Positions 1-8,080 of a stretch of 64,000 nucleotides of DNA are shown here, piece after piece. This stretch comes from Bog-950 sp964423405 (GTDB taxonomy: Bacteria; Bacteroidota; Bacteroidia; Chitinophagales; LD1), in assembly GCA_964423405.1 (NCBI GenBank), contig CAYREY010000012.1:1-64000 (forward strand). The letters run 5' to 3'. Made by a program: the position numbers and the translations under genes. Below the pieces are notes generated by a model. It was not told the origin of the DNA, did not search any database, and worked only from the letters and a program-made list of their open reading frames with translations. Every line of letters begins with the position of its first letter. Position 1 is the stretch's first letter.

Positions 1-10
1 CGCTCAACCA

Positions 11-26
11 CCTCCGCCAGCGGAGG
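11..26. repeat. short GC-rich palindrome at left edge
   Basis: CCTCCGC and GCGGAGG are perfect complements around a two-base loop. The first 125 bases show no convincing reading frame: the frames that stay open are short and use codons unlike the neighbouring genes. I read this as intergenic DNA with a small REP-like hairpin. Confidence 0.35.
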
Positions 27-125
27 ACAGAACAGCCGCCGATACAATTTAAGATGACAGCCAAAGACCAATTTCTGTTTACCTCAATGACATTGGGTTA
101 ACGTTTTAAAAAACAGGTATATGGC

Positions 126-167
126 ACCAAACAAAACAGCCCCATAATAGGGGCTGTTTTGTTTGGT
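126..167. terminator. bidirectional intrinsic terminator
   Basis: A perfect 18-bp stem (126-143 with 150-167) closes a six-base loop. The outer part of the stem is A/T-rich and supplies a T-run on both strands. It lies just after the stop codon of the minus-strand E2 gene and would also stop any transcript entering from the left. Confidence 0.85.
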
Positions 168-182
168 ATGTATCTATGGTTG

Positions 183-1508
183 TTATATATCTCTGTTTAC
201 ATCAAAGTTCTCCAGGTAGTCGGCCACACGGCGAACAAACGAGCCACCCAATGCGCCATCTACAATACGGTGGTCGTAGCTATGGCTCAGGAACATCATG
301 TGGCGAATACCAATGGTATCGCCCTGTTCGGTTTCTATAACAACCGGTTTCTTTTTAATAGCGCCGGTGGCCAGTATGGCTACCTGTGGTTGCAGTATAA
401 CCGGTGTGCCCATTACGTTGCCAAAAGTACCTACGTTGCTTACGGTGTATGTGCCGCCTTCTATCTCGTCGGCCTTTAACTTACCCTGGCGGGCGCGGTT
501 GGCCAGGTCGTTTACCTTTTTGGTAAGGCCCACCATATTCAGCATATCGGCATTTTTAATTACCGGTACTATCAGGTTGCCGGTAGGCAGGGCGGCGGCC
601 ATACCTACGTTAATGTCTTTCTTCACTATAATAGTGCTGCCATCTACCGATGCGTTTACCATCGGAAAATCGCGCAGGGCTTTAACCACTGCTTCTATAA
701 AAATAGGGGTGAAGGTGATGTTCTCGCCGTACAGGTCGTTGAATTTCTTTTTTACCTTATTGCGCCACAGCACTATGTTGGTTACATCGGCTTCTACAAA
801 GCTGGTAACATGCGCGCTGGTATGCTTGCTCTTCACCATGTTATCGGCTATCAGGCGGCGCATGCGGTCCATCTCTATAATCTCTACATTGCCGCCATAG
901 CTTTTGGCCGGTGCCTGTTGCTCTACCGGTTGGCTTTGCTGTTCTCTAACTTCAACTCTTGGCTGTTCAATTACTGTAGTCTGTAGTCCGTTGTCAGTGG
1001 TCTGGTTACCTCTGTTCTGCACATAGGCCAGTATATCTTTTTTGGTAACACGGCCTTCGGCGCCGGTACCGGGCAGCCTTTCCAGTTCGCTCATGCTGAT
1101 GCCTTCCTGTCGGGCAATGTTCAGTACCAGCGGCGAGTAGAACCTATTGGATGAAACAGCTGCCGGTGCAGTAGTGGTTTCTACCTTAGGGCTGCGGGCT
1201 TCGGTTTTGGTTACTTCCGCCTTAGGTGTGCTTACCGGTTGTGTTTTGGGGCTGGTAGAGCCTGCAGCCTCGGTTTCGAGCAGGGCCACGGGTTTGCCCA
1301 CTGCTACCACATCGCCTTCTTTATATAGTATCTTTTGCAATACGCCAGCCACCGGCGAAGGTACCTCCGAGTCTACCTTATCGGTAGCTATTTCCAGTAC
1401 TGCTTCATCCAGCTTTATAGTGTCACCTTCTTTCTTTAACCATTTAAGAATAGTGGCCTCGGTAATACTTTCGCCCATTTTGGGCATTATCAATTCAAAT
1501 TGTGCCAT
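183..1508 (-). CDS. 2-oxo acid dehydrogenase E2 subunit (dihydrolipoamide acyltransferase)
   Basis: Acyl-transferring E2 core of a 2-oxo acid dehydrogenase complex, 441 residues. The lipoyl domain covers about residues 3-76, with the lipoyl lysine in the ATDKVD motif (K44). The peripheral-subunit-binding domain is at about 124-165 (RFYSPLV...GRVTKKDIL). A charged flexible linker follows, then the catalytic domain ending in DHRIVDG (H413, D417). I chose the ATG at 1508, preceded by AAGAGG, because the frame upstream to 1595 encodes residues unlike any E2. Pyruvate, 2-oxoglutarate and branched-chain substrates cannot be told apart from this gene alone, and no E1 or E3 gene is adjacent. Part of the linker (residues about 167-180) resembles intergenic filler sequence; see findings. 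Confidence 0.93.
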   Translation of the reverse strand: MAQFELIMPKMGESITEATILKWLKKEGDTIKLDEAVLEIATDKVDSEVPSPVAGVLQKILYKEGDVVAVGKPVALLETEAAGSTSPKTQPVSTPKAEVTKTEARSPKVETTTAPAAVSSNRFYSPLVLNIARQEGISMSELERLPGTGAEGRVTKKDILAYVQNRGNQTTDNGLQTTVIEQPRVEVREQQSQPVEQQAPAKSYGGNVEIIEMDRMRRLIADNMVKSKHTSAHVTSFVEADVTNIVLWRNKVKKKFNDLYGENITFTPIFIEAVVKALRDFPMVNASVDGSTIIVKKDINVGMAAALPTGNLIVPVIKNADMLNMVGLTKKVNDLANRARQGKLKADEIEGGTYTVSNVGTFGNVMGTPVILQPQVAILATGAIKKKPVVIETEQGDTIGIRHMMFLSHSYDHRIVDGALGGSFVRRVADYLENFDVNRDI

Positions 1509-1657
1509 AGCCTCTTTTTTAGCCGGGGCTAAAATACACGGATTGATGAGAACGAAAAACCGGATGTGCTGCCGATGTTGTTTAACAATTAACAATCTGC
1601 TGTCTTATTTACATCTCCACAAGCTTTTCACAATCTGCCGGCAAACCACAGTTATGG

Positions 1658-1688
1658 TTTGGTGTTTATCGTGTAAGGGTTAATTTTG
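1658..1688 (+). promoter_or_regulatory. Bacteroidetes-type sigma-70 promoter for the giant protease gene
   Basis: TTTG at 1658-1661, then 19 bases, then TAATTTTG at 1681-1688. This matches the Bacteroidetes primary-sigma consensus (-33 TTTG, -7 TAnnTTTG) in both boxes and in spacing. A start site near 1695 would give a 5' leader of about 27 nt before the ATG at 1722. Confidence 0.7.
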
Positions 1689-1721
1689 GCAGCCAATTTT
1701 TTGTAAACAATAAATTATACG

Positions 1722-4700
1722 ATGAAAAGAATTTTGCTTTTAGTGATGCTAGCTGTATTTGGCCTATCGTCGTTTGCTCAGCAACACTCGTGTGCTTCTA
1801 CCGAGGTAATGAACAATCGCCGGGCTATCGATCCTGCCTTCGATCAGCAAATGCGTGTTGGTGAAGATGCCTTTCGCAAGTTTGTAGCTATAGGCCAGCC
1901 ACAGGACCCTAATTTTGGATCGCGCGCAGTACGCACCATACCGGTAGTAGTGCATGTGGTGTTAACATCTTCGCAGGCTGCATCTATAACCGATGCTGCC
2001 ATACAAACGATGATTAACCAGTTGAACATTGATTACAGCAAAACCAATTCGGACCTTAGCACTGCCCGCTCGGTAGTGCAGCCACTGGCTACCAATACCG
2101 AAATTCAGTTTTGCCTGGCCCAGCAAAAGCCCGATGGTTCGGCTACCAACGGTATAGACCGTGTAACCATTACCAAAACCTGCTGGAACTACAGCACTGA
2201 GTCGGATAACATGAAATCGGCCAGCACCGGTGGTGCCAATATATGGGACAGCCGCTACTACCTTAACATCTGGATCGTATCTATCTGCGGTACATCGCCA
2301 CAAACCGGTGGTGTAGGCGGTTATGCTTACGTGCCGGCAGCCGGCAACGGCCTGCATGGTTCTAATATAGATGGGGTAGTAGTTGACTACTCTATAGGCA
2401 TGGGTGCCGGCAACCGGGTTTGGACCCATGAGGTAGGCCACTACCTGGGCTTACACCACACCTGGGGCGATTTATCGTCTAACGCCTGTGGCAACGTGTT
2501 TCCCGATACCGATGATGGTTTCAGCGATACCCCTGACTCTAAAGCAGCTAACTTTAACTGCTCGCCAATTACTTCATGTGCGGGCAATTCATCGTATGGC
2601 GACCAGTACGAAAACTACATGGACTATAGCAGCTGTCCGCGCTTGTTTACTGCCCAGCAGTCAAACTACATGAACACCATACTTTCTAACGTGCGCAGTA
2701 GTTTGTTTAGTACCAACAAATGTAGTGCTACAGGTGCGCCACTGGCTAACTTTACCGGTTCGCCTACCTCTATTTGCGTAGGCCAAACTGTTACTTTTAC
2801 CAATACCTCTACCGGCAGCGGCAATACATATAGCTGGACTTTCCAGGGTGGTACGCCAGGTACTTCAACTGCGGCCAACCCAACAGTAACTTATAACACC
2901 CCGGGTACTTATACGGTTACTCTGGTAGCTACTAATAATAACGGATCTAACACCAAAACACAAACTGGCTATATAACAGTATCGGGTAGCAACTCGTTAC
3001 CACTTACCGAGGGTTTTGAGTCGGCTACTTTCCCGCCAACCGGCTGGTCACTTAATAATGCCGATGCTTCTACCACCTGGGCCCGTACCACCTCGGCCAG
3101 TGGTTTTGGTACATCAAGCGCAAGTGCGTATGTAAGCAATTACAACTACGATGCATCGGGCCAGAAAGACTGGTTAATAACCCCTGCCTATAACTTTACC
3201 GGTGTAACCAATGGCCGTATCCGTTGGGAGTACGCCTATGCAGCATATAACACCCAGGCTGCTTACGCTGATTCGTTGGTGGTATTATACTCTACCAACT
3301 GCGGCGCTACCTGGACTACGCTATGGAACCGCGGCGGTACGGCACTGGGTACTGCCAGCAACACTACTAACAGTTTTGTGCCTACAGCCGCACAGTGGAA
3401 ACGCGACTCGGTATCGCTGGCTAACCTTAGCGGACAAACCAGTGTGCGTTTTGCCTTTAAAAATGCCTGCAGCTATGGTAACAACCTGTTTATAGATAAC
3501 ATTAACATATTCAATGCATCGGCCCAGCAGGGTAGTGCCCCGGTGGCCGACTTTGTAGGTACTCCTACTACTGTTGTTGCCGGTAATACCGTTGCCTTTA
3601 CCGATCTTTCTACCAATTCGCCTACAGCCTGGAGCTGGACTTTTGGCGGTGGCGGCACTCCTAATACTTCTACTACTCAAAACCCTACTATTACCTTTAA
3701 TACGCCGGGTACATATACTGTTACATTAAATGCCAGCAATGGCAATGGTAACAATACCGCTACCAAAACCAATTACATAACAGTAATACAACAAGGTGGC
3801 GGCCAAAGCTGCGATACGCTTAGCAACTTCTTACAGGGCGATTCGCTTCGCGCTTACCTAGCACCTGATGGTGGCTATATATCGGGCCAGAATGTTTATG
3901 GCGATAAAGCCAAAGCACAGTTTTACTCAAACTCAACCAGCCAGCAGGTTACAGGTGCCATTTTCTACTTTGCCTTTGCTGAATCGCTGAACCCTAACTC
4001 AGCCACAGTAACTGCTGCTGTCTGGAACTCAGTAGGCGGATTGCCGGGTACTACGCCTGTGGCTACACAAAGCGTTAGCTATAGCACTATTATTTCTAAC
4101 CTGAATAATAACAGCCCTACGGTAGTTACATTCAGCAGTCCGCCAACTGTAACCGGCGATTTCTTTGTGGGTTTCCAAATGACGTATGCTAACGGCGATA
4201 CGGTAATTCTGTATACATCTTCAATTAACTCTCCCGACCCGGATAACGGATGGGAGCAGTATAGCGATGACAGCTGGCATACTTACCTGGAATCGTATGG
4301 TGTTGGTCTGGACAACTGGATTTTCCCTATACTATGCACAGGTTCATCGGGCCAGGGCCCTACTGCATCGTTCACAGCAAATAATACAGGTGTGTGTGCC
4401 GGTTCGTCGGTTAACTTTACCAGTACCTCTACCGGTAGCCCTACTTCATACAGCTGGACCTTTACCGGAGGTTCTCCATCTGCATCTTCATCTCAAAATC
4501 CTACTGTAACATACAATACTCCTGGTACATACAACGTGTCGTTAACTGTATCTAATGCTAACGGCAACAATACCAGCACACAAAACGGTTACATTACTGT
4601 GTATGCGCGCCCTACGCTTACTACATCGTCTACAGCTGTAAGCTGCTTTGGTGGTACTACCGGTTCGGCTACTGTTACTGCTACTGGTGGTACACCTAAC

Positions 4701-6662
4701 TACACTTATAGCTGGAGCGGTGGTGGCAACACAGCCACTGTTAGCAACAAGGCTGCGGGCACTTATACGGTTACTGTAAATGATTCGCGCCAGTGCTCGG
4801 CTACTGCCAGTGTAAACGTAAGCCAGCCATTAGCTGCACTTTCAGCTACAGTTAATGCTTCCGATGCTGCCTGCAACCAGGCTAACGGCACAGTTTCTGT
4901 TACAGCCTCGGGCGGTGGTGGTAGCTACATTTACATTTGGAACACCGGTGCAACCACCCAATCGTTGCAGAACGTGGGTGCCGGCACCTATACCGTAACA
5001 GTAACAGATTTCTCTTTCTGTACAGCAACTGCCAGTGGTACTGTGGGCACAGCGGCCAATAACTTTGCCGTATCTATCAACGCAACCAATGCATCGTGCG
5101 GATTCAACAATGGTTCGGCAGTAGCGTTGCCTAACAACCCTACCGGTGTAACCTACAACTGGAGCAACTCTGCTACCAGTGGTTCTATCAGTAATCTTGC
5201 AGCCGGTACATATACGGTTACGGCTACCAACCCTGCCGGTTGTACTGCTACAGCTTCGGCAGTAATAACCAATACACCGGCCAATATTTCGGTAACATTT
5301 ACTACTACACAGGCTGGCTGTGGCCAGAGCAATGGTGGTGCAACTGCAGCTGTTAGCGGTGGCAGTAGCCCATACAGCTACAACTGGAGCACCGGTTCTT
5401 CTACCAGCTCTATAAGCAATGTACCAGCAGGTGGTTATGCAGTTACCATAACCGATAACTCGGGTTGTTCGGTAGTTAATACGGCTACTATCAGCAATAC
5501 CGGTGGCCCTACCATTAATGTGAGTGTAACCGCACCTGCGTGTTTTGGTAGCAGCAACGGTAGTGCAACAGCCAATGCTACCGGTGGTACACAGCCATAT
5601 ACCTATAACTGGAGCACCGGCGCTACTACGGCGGGTGTAAGCGGACTTTCTGCGGGTAGTTATACCGTTTCGGTTTACGACAATACGCAATGTCTTGCTG
5701 TGCAATCGGTAACTGTAACCAACCCAGCTGCTATCAATGTTTCGGTTAGTACTACCAATGCACTGTGTGGCCAGCAAAACGGTACTGCGGTAGCTTCGGC
5801 TACCAACGGTTCGGGTTCTTATACCTTCCAGTGGAGCAATGGTTCTACCCTGGCTACTAATATAGATCTGGCAGCCGGCAATTATACTGTAACTGTAACC
5901 GATGGAAACGGATGTACCTCAACTGCATCTGCAATAGTTGGTTCTACCAGCGGCCCTACCTCGGTGCTTACACCTATTAATGGTACCTGCCAGATAGCAG
6001 CACAGATAAATGCTACTGTTGCCGGTGGTTCGGCCCCTTACACGTATGTTTGGAGCAACGGTGCTACTACACAAAACCTCCAGGGTATATCGGCAGGTAG
6101 TTATAGTGTAACTATTACCGATGCCAACGGTTGCCGTAACACCAATACAACCAGCGTAACCGATAACTCAGCTATCAATGTTACATTCAACACCCAGAAT
6201 CCTTCGCAGGGTAACAGCAATGGTTCGGTAACGGCCAACCCTACCGGTGGTACCGCACCGTACACGTATAGCTGGAGCAATGGAGGTTCTGCTGCATCTA
6301 TCAGCGGTTTAGCTGCCGGTACTTACACTGTAACTATTACCGATAATGCCGGTTGTACTAAAGTTTCGAGTGTAACATTAGAAGCCCCTAACGCTATCGG
6401 TAGTTTAGATGCTATCTCTTTTGTTAAGCTATATCCTAACCCTGCCAAAGAGTCGTTTAATATTCAAATAGAATTGAGCGATATACAGCATGTAGATATG
6501 AAGATGCTGAACAACGTAGGGCAGATGGTATGGAACCGCAGCAAAGAGAACTACCGTGCCGGAACCGAAACTGTAGATGTAAGCACCCTTGCCAGTGGAG
6601 TTTACATAGTACAGGTAAGTGTAAATGGCAACATGAAGAGCCTGCGCTTTGTAAAAGAGTAA
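1722..6662 (+). CDS. giant secreted M43-family metalloprotease with PKD and SprB repeats and T9SS sorting domain
   Basis: Predicted cell-surface or secreted zinc metalloprotease, 1646 residues. A signal peptide (about 1-19, ending at SFAQ) precedes a pappalysin/cytophagalysin (M43) domain with HEVGHYLGLHH at 236-246 and a downstream Met-turn region (NYMDYS). Then come a PKD domain (about 340-420), a MAM-like beta-sandwich segment starting LPLTEGFES (about 421-600), a second PKD (about 605-690), a further beta domain starting near CDTLSNF (about 695-875) and a third PKD (about 880-960). Eight SprB-like repeats of about 74 residues follow (about 962-1555); each has a Cys or Asn/Gly opener and a TxGxxPYTYxWS ... 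GTYTVTVTD core. A T9SS type A sorting domain starts at KLYPNPAKESF and ends the protein. Domain names follow from family knowledge; the substrate is unknown. Confidence 0.93.
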   Translation: MKRILLLVMLAVFGLSSFAQQHSCASTEVMNNRRAIDPAFDQQMRVGEDAFRKFVAIGQPQDPNFGSRAVRTIPVVVHVVLTSSQAASITDAAIQTMINQLNIDYSKTNSDLSTARSVVQPLATNTEIQFCLAQQKPDGSATNGIDRVTITKTCWNYSTESDNMKSASTGGANIWDSRYYLNIWIVSICGTSPQTGGVGGYAYVPAAGNGLHGSNIDGVVVDYSIGMGAGNRVWTHEVGHYLGLHHTWGDLSSNACGNVFPDTDDGFSDTPDSKAANFNCSPITSCAGNSSYGDQYENYMDYSSCPRLFTAQQSNYMNTILSNVRSSLFSTNKCSATGAPLANFTGSPTSICVGQTVTFTNTSTGSGNTYSWTFQGGTPGTSTAANPTVTYNTPGTYTVTLVATNNNGSNTKTQTGYITVSGSNSLPLTEGFESATFPPTGWSLNNADASTTWARTTSASGFGTSSASAYVSNYNYDASGQKDWLITPAYNFTGVTNGRIRWEYAYAAYNTQAAYADSLVVLYSTNCGATWTTLWNRGGTALGTASNTTNSFVPTAAQWKRDSVSLANLSGQTSVRFAFKNACSYGNNLFIDNINIFNASAQQGSAPVADFVGTPTTVVAGNTVAFTDLSTNSPTAWSWTFGGGGTPNTSTTQNPTITFNTPGTYTVTLNASNGNGNNTATKTNYITVIQQGGGQSCDTLSNFLQGDSLRAYLAPDGGYISGQNVYGDKAKAQFYSNSTSQQVTGAIFYFAFAESLNPNSATVTAAVWNSVGGLPGTTPVATQSVSYSTIISNLNNNSPTVVTFSSPPTVTGDFFVGFQMTYANGDTVILYTSSINSPDPDNGWEQYSDDSWHTYLESYGVGLDNWIFPILCTGSSGQGPTASFTANNTGVCAGSSVNFTSTSTGSPTSYSWTFTGGSPSASSSQNPTVTYNTPGTYNVSLTVSNANGNNTSTQNGYITVYARPTLTTSSTAVSCFGGTTGSATVTATGGTPNYTYSWSGGGNTATVSNKAAGTYTVTVNDSRQCSATASVNVSQPLAALSATVNASDAACNQANGTVSVTASGGGGSYIYIWNTGATTQSLQNVGAGTYTVTVTDFSFCTATASGTVGTAANNFAVSINATNASCGFNNGSAVALPNNPTGVTYNWSNSATSGSISNLAAGTYTVTATNPAGCTATASAVITNTPANISVTFTTTQAGCGQSNGGATAAVSGGSSPYSYNWSTGSSTSSISNVPAGGYAVTITDNSGCSVVNTATISNTGGPTINVSVTAPACFGSSNGSATANATGGTQPYTYNWSTGATTAGVSGLSAGSYTVSVYDNTQCLAVQSVTVTNPAAINVSVSTTNALCGQQNGTAVASATNGSGSYTFQWSNGSTLATNIDLAAGNYTVTVTDGNGCTSTASAIVGSTSGPTSVLTPINGTCQIAAQINATVAGGSAPYTYVWSNGATTQNLQGISAGSYSVTITDANGCRNTNTTSVTDNSAINVTFNTQNPSQGNSNGSVTANPTGGTAPYTYSWSNGGSAASISGLAAGTYTVTITDNAGCTKVSSVTLEAPNAIGSLDAISFVKLYPNPAKESFNIQIELSDIQHVDMKMLNNVGQMVWNRSKENYRAGTETVDVSTLASGVYIVQVSVNGNMKSLRFVKE

Positions 6663-6681
6663 TTTGAACAGGTACTTTAAT

Positions 6682-6715
6682 AAAACAGCCTGCCCTTAAA
6701 AAGGCAGGCTGTTTT
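6682..6715 (+). terminator. intrinsic terminator after the giant protease gene
   Basis: AAAACAGCCTGCC (6682-6694) pairs fully with GGCAGGCTGTTTT (6703-6715) and a T-rich tract follows. It lies 20 bases after the stop codon. The next 180 bases, up to 6898, hold no gene I can support. Confidence 0.85.
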
Positions 6716-6898
6716 GTTTTATGCGGTATAAGGAATTGTTACTTCTGTTTTACAACGGCAAACAGCCTTATCCCTGTTCCAGGGTTGGTTAAAAGGAATG
6801 GCAGTAACCGGAATTGTAGTGCCGGATATGATTTATATGGCACCGGCAATAGTAAATATGTATGTGCTTAGTACTGTTGTAAGTAGCGGTATGTTTTT

Positions 6899-7486
6899 TT
6901 ATTGGGCAACTGTTGTAGAATCTGCTACAGTTGCAACAGGGGTGCTGGCGGGTAATTCCATAGCTTCACAAACCTTTTTAAGATTAGCAAGCCCTTTGCG
7001 TTGCGGGTTGCCAACTATCGATTCCATACGTAATCCGGCAAGGCGTCCAAAAGGAAATTTGAGGCCACCGGCGCTGGTCCAGGTAACTATTGTTTTGCTG
7101 CCCTCGTTCTCAAAGCTCCAGTAGTCTTTGGCACTGGCGGTCATTGGTTTCTCAAAAAAATCGGTACAAACCAGGCTTTCGTTTTCTCCATAGGCGGTCA
7201 GCACCATGTGCCCCATGCCAACTTTGTTTCCGTCCCAGGTCATTTTATGACCTTCTATACCAGGTGTACCTACTATGGTAATTTTAGCCTCGGGCTCCAT
7301 TTCGTGCCAGGGTGACCATGCCGACCATTTGTTAAAATTGGCCACTTGTTCGTAAACCAATGAAGAGGGGCGGTCTATTTCTATACTATTGGTTACCGTA
7401 TAACTGTTAGGCAAAAAGTATACAACAACACCGGCAATGCCCAATATAATTACAAGCGCTATTATCAGGTTTTTAGCAATATTCAT
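6899..7486 (-). CDS. SRPBCC-fold (polyketide cyclase/START-like) membrane-anchored protein
   Basis: 195 residues. An N-terminal hydrophobic segment (about 5-26) anchors the protein or acts as an uncleaved signal. It is followed by an SRPBCC-type domain with the usual opening pattern (IEIDRPSSLVYEQVANFNKWSAWSPW) and an aromatic-rich beta core (GHKMTWDGN, DYWSFENEGSKTIVTW). Members of this fold bind hydrophobic ligands in a helix-grip cavity; the ligand here is unknown. The gene stands alone and is transcribed divergently from ccmE. Confidence 0.8.
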   Translation of the reverse strand: MNIAKNLIIALVIILGIAGVVVYFLPNSYTVTNSIEIDRPSSLVYEQVANFNKWSAWSPWHEMEPEAKITIVGTPGIEGHKMTWDGNKVGMGHMVLTAYGENESLVCTDFFEKPMTASAKDYWSFENEGSKTIVTWTSAGGLKFPFGRLAGLRMESIVGNPQRKGLANLKKVCEAMELPASTPVATVADSTTVAQ

Positions 7487-7583
7487 AGCCTGCGGGTTGG
7501 GTTAAACAGCAGTTAAAATATCAAAACTTTTTTAAAAAACTGATTTTTCTCAACATTGCTGATAGCCTGAATACTTTTTGCTG

Positions 7584-7591
7584 TAAATTTG
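7584..7591 (+). promoter_or_regulatory. possible -7 element for the ccmE-ccmF operon
   Basis: TAAATTTG matches the TAnnTTTG -7 consensus and lies 18 bases before the ccmE start codon. The only upstream TTG (7556-7558) is 25 bases away, longer than the usual 19-21, so this is tentative. Confidence 0.35.
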
Positions 7592-7608
7592 CACCGAATT
7601 AAGAGGTT

Positions 7609-8022
7609 ATGAAAAAGATGCACGTTATTATATTGGTATTGGTGGCGGTGAGTGTAGGTGTATTGGTAGCCCGCTCAGGCGACTATACTACTTATGCCAA
7701 CTTTCCGCAAGCTAAAGAGAAAGGCAATTCGGTGAATGTGGTGGGCTATCTGGTAAAAGATAAGCCTATGCAGTACGACCCGCAGAAAGACCCTAATTTT
7801 TTTGCTTTTACCATGACTGACAAGGAGGGCAACGAGTGTAAAGTAGTTTACAAAGGAGCCAAACCACAGGATTTTGAACGAAGCGAACAGGTAGTAGTAA
7901 AGGGCAAGATTGATGGCGAGGTATTTGCCTGTTCTGAAATATCGATGAAATGCCCCAGTAAGTATGTAAACGACGACATTACGCTGAAAGAAACCAACGT
8001 AACTGTTAAGGCGGGCACGTAA
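7609..8022 (+). CDS. ccmE: cytochrome c maturation protein CcmE, CxxxY type
   Basis: Periplasmic haem chaperone of the system I cytochrome c maturation pathway, 137 residues. An N-terminal membrane anchor (about 4-22) is followed by the OB-fold domain (VNVVGYLVKDKP ... FAFTMTD ... VVVKGKIDGEVFACSEI). Where E. coli CcmE has the haem-binding HxxxY motif, this protein has CPSKY, that is CxxxY with C115 and Y119. This is the variant known from archaea and Desulfovibrio-type CcmE. It sits 58 bp upstream of ccmF in the same orientation, which supports the assignment. Confidence 0.88.
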   Translation: MKKMHVIILVLVAVSVGVLVARSGDYTTYANFPQAKEKGNSVNVVGYLVKDKPMQYDPQKDPNFFAFTMTDKEGNECKVVYKGAKPQDFERSEQVVVKGKIDGEVFACSEISMKCPSKYVNDDITLKETNVTVKAGT

Positions 8023-8080
8023 TGCACAATTCTTTATTACCTGATATAGTAATCAGGCAGAAAATAGTGTTATTCGCGCC

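Noticed and set aside
1..101. Possible C-terminal coding remnants in two plus-strand frames (stops at 50-52 and 99-101)
   Set aside because: Short, mutually exclusive, with rare codon use and a palindrome at 11-26; no way to choose between them from the edge of the window.
4842..5777. 311-codon open frame on the minus strand inside the giant protease gene
   Set aside because: It mirrors the low-complexity SprB repeats (Gly/Thr/Ser codons) and has a Cys/Arg/Tyr-rich, protein-unlike composition.
4605..6385. Regularly spaced similar sequence that could suggest a CRISPR or tandem DNA repeat
   Set aside because: The period is about 222 bp, similarity is at protein level only, and the frame is continuous; these are SprB-type protein repeats.
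6798..7124. 108-codon plus-strand frame downstream of the giant protease terminator
   Set aside because: Overlaps the SRPBCC gene for most of its length and has no coherent domain or signal sequence.
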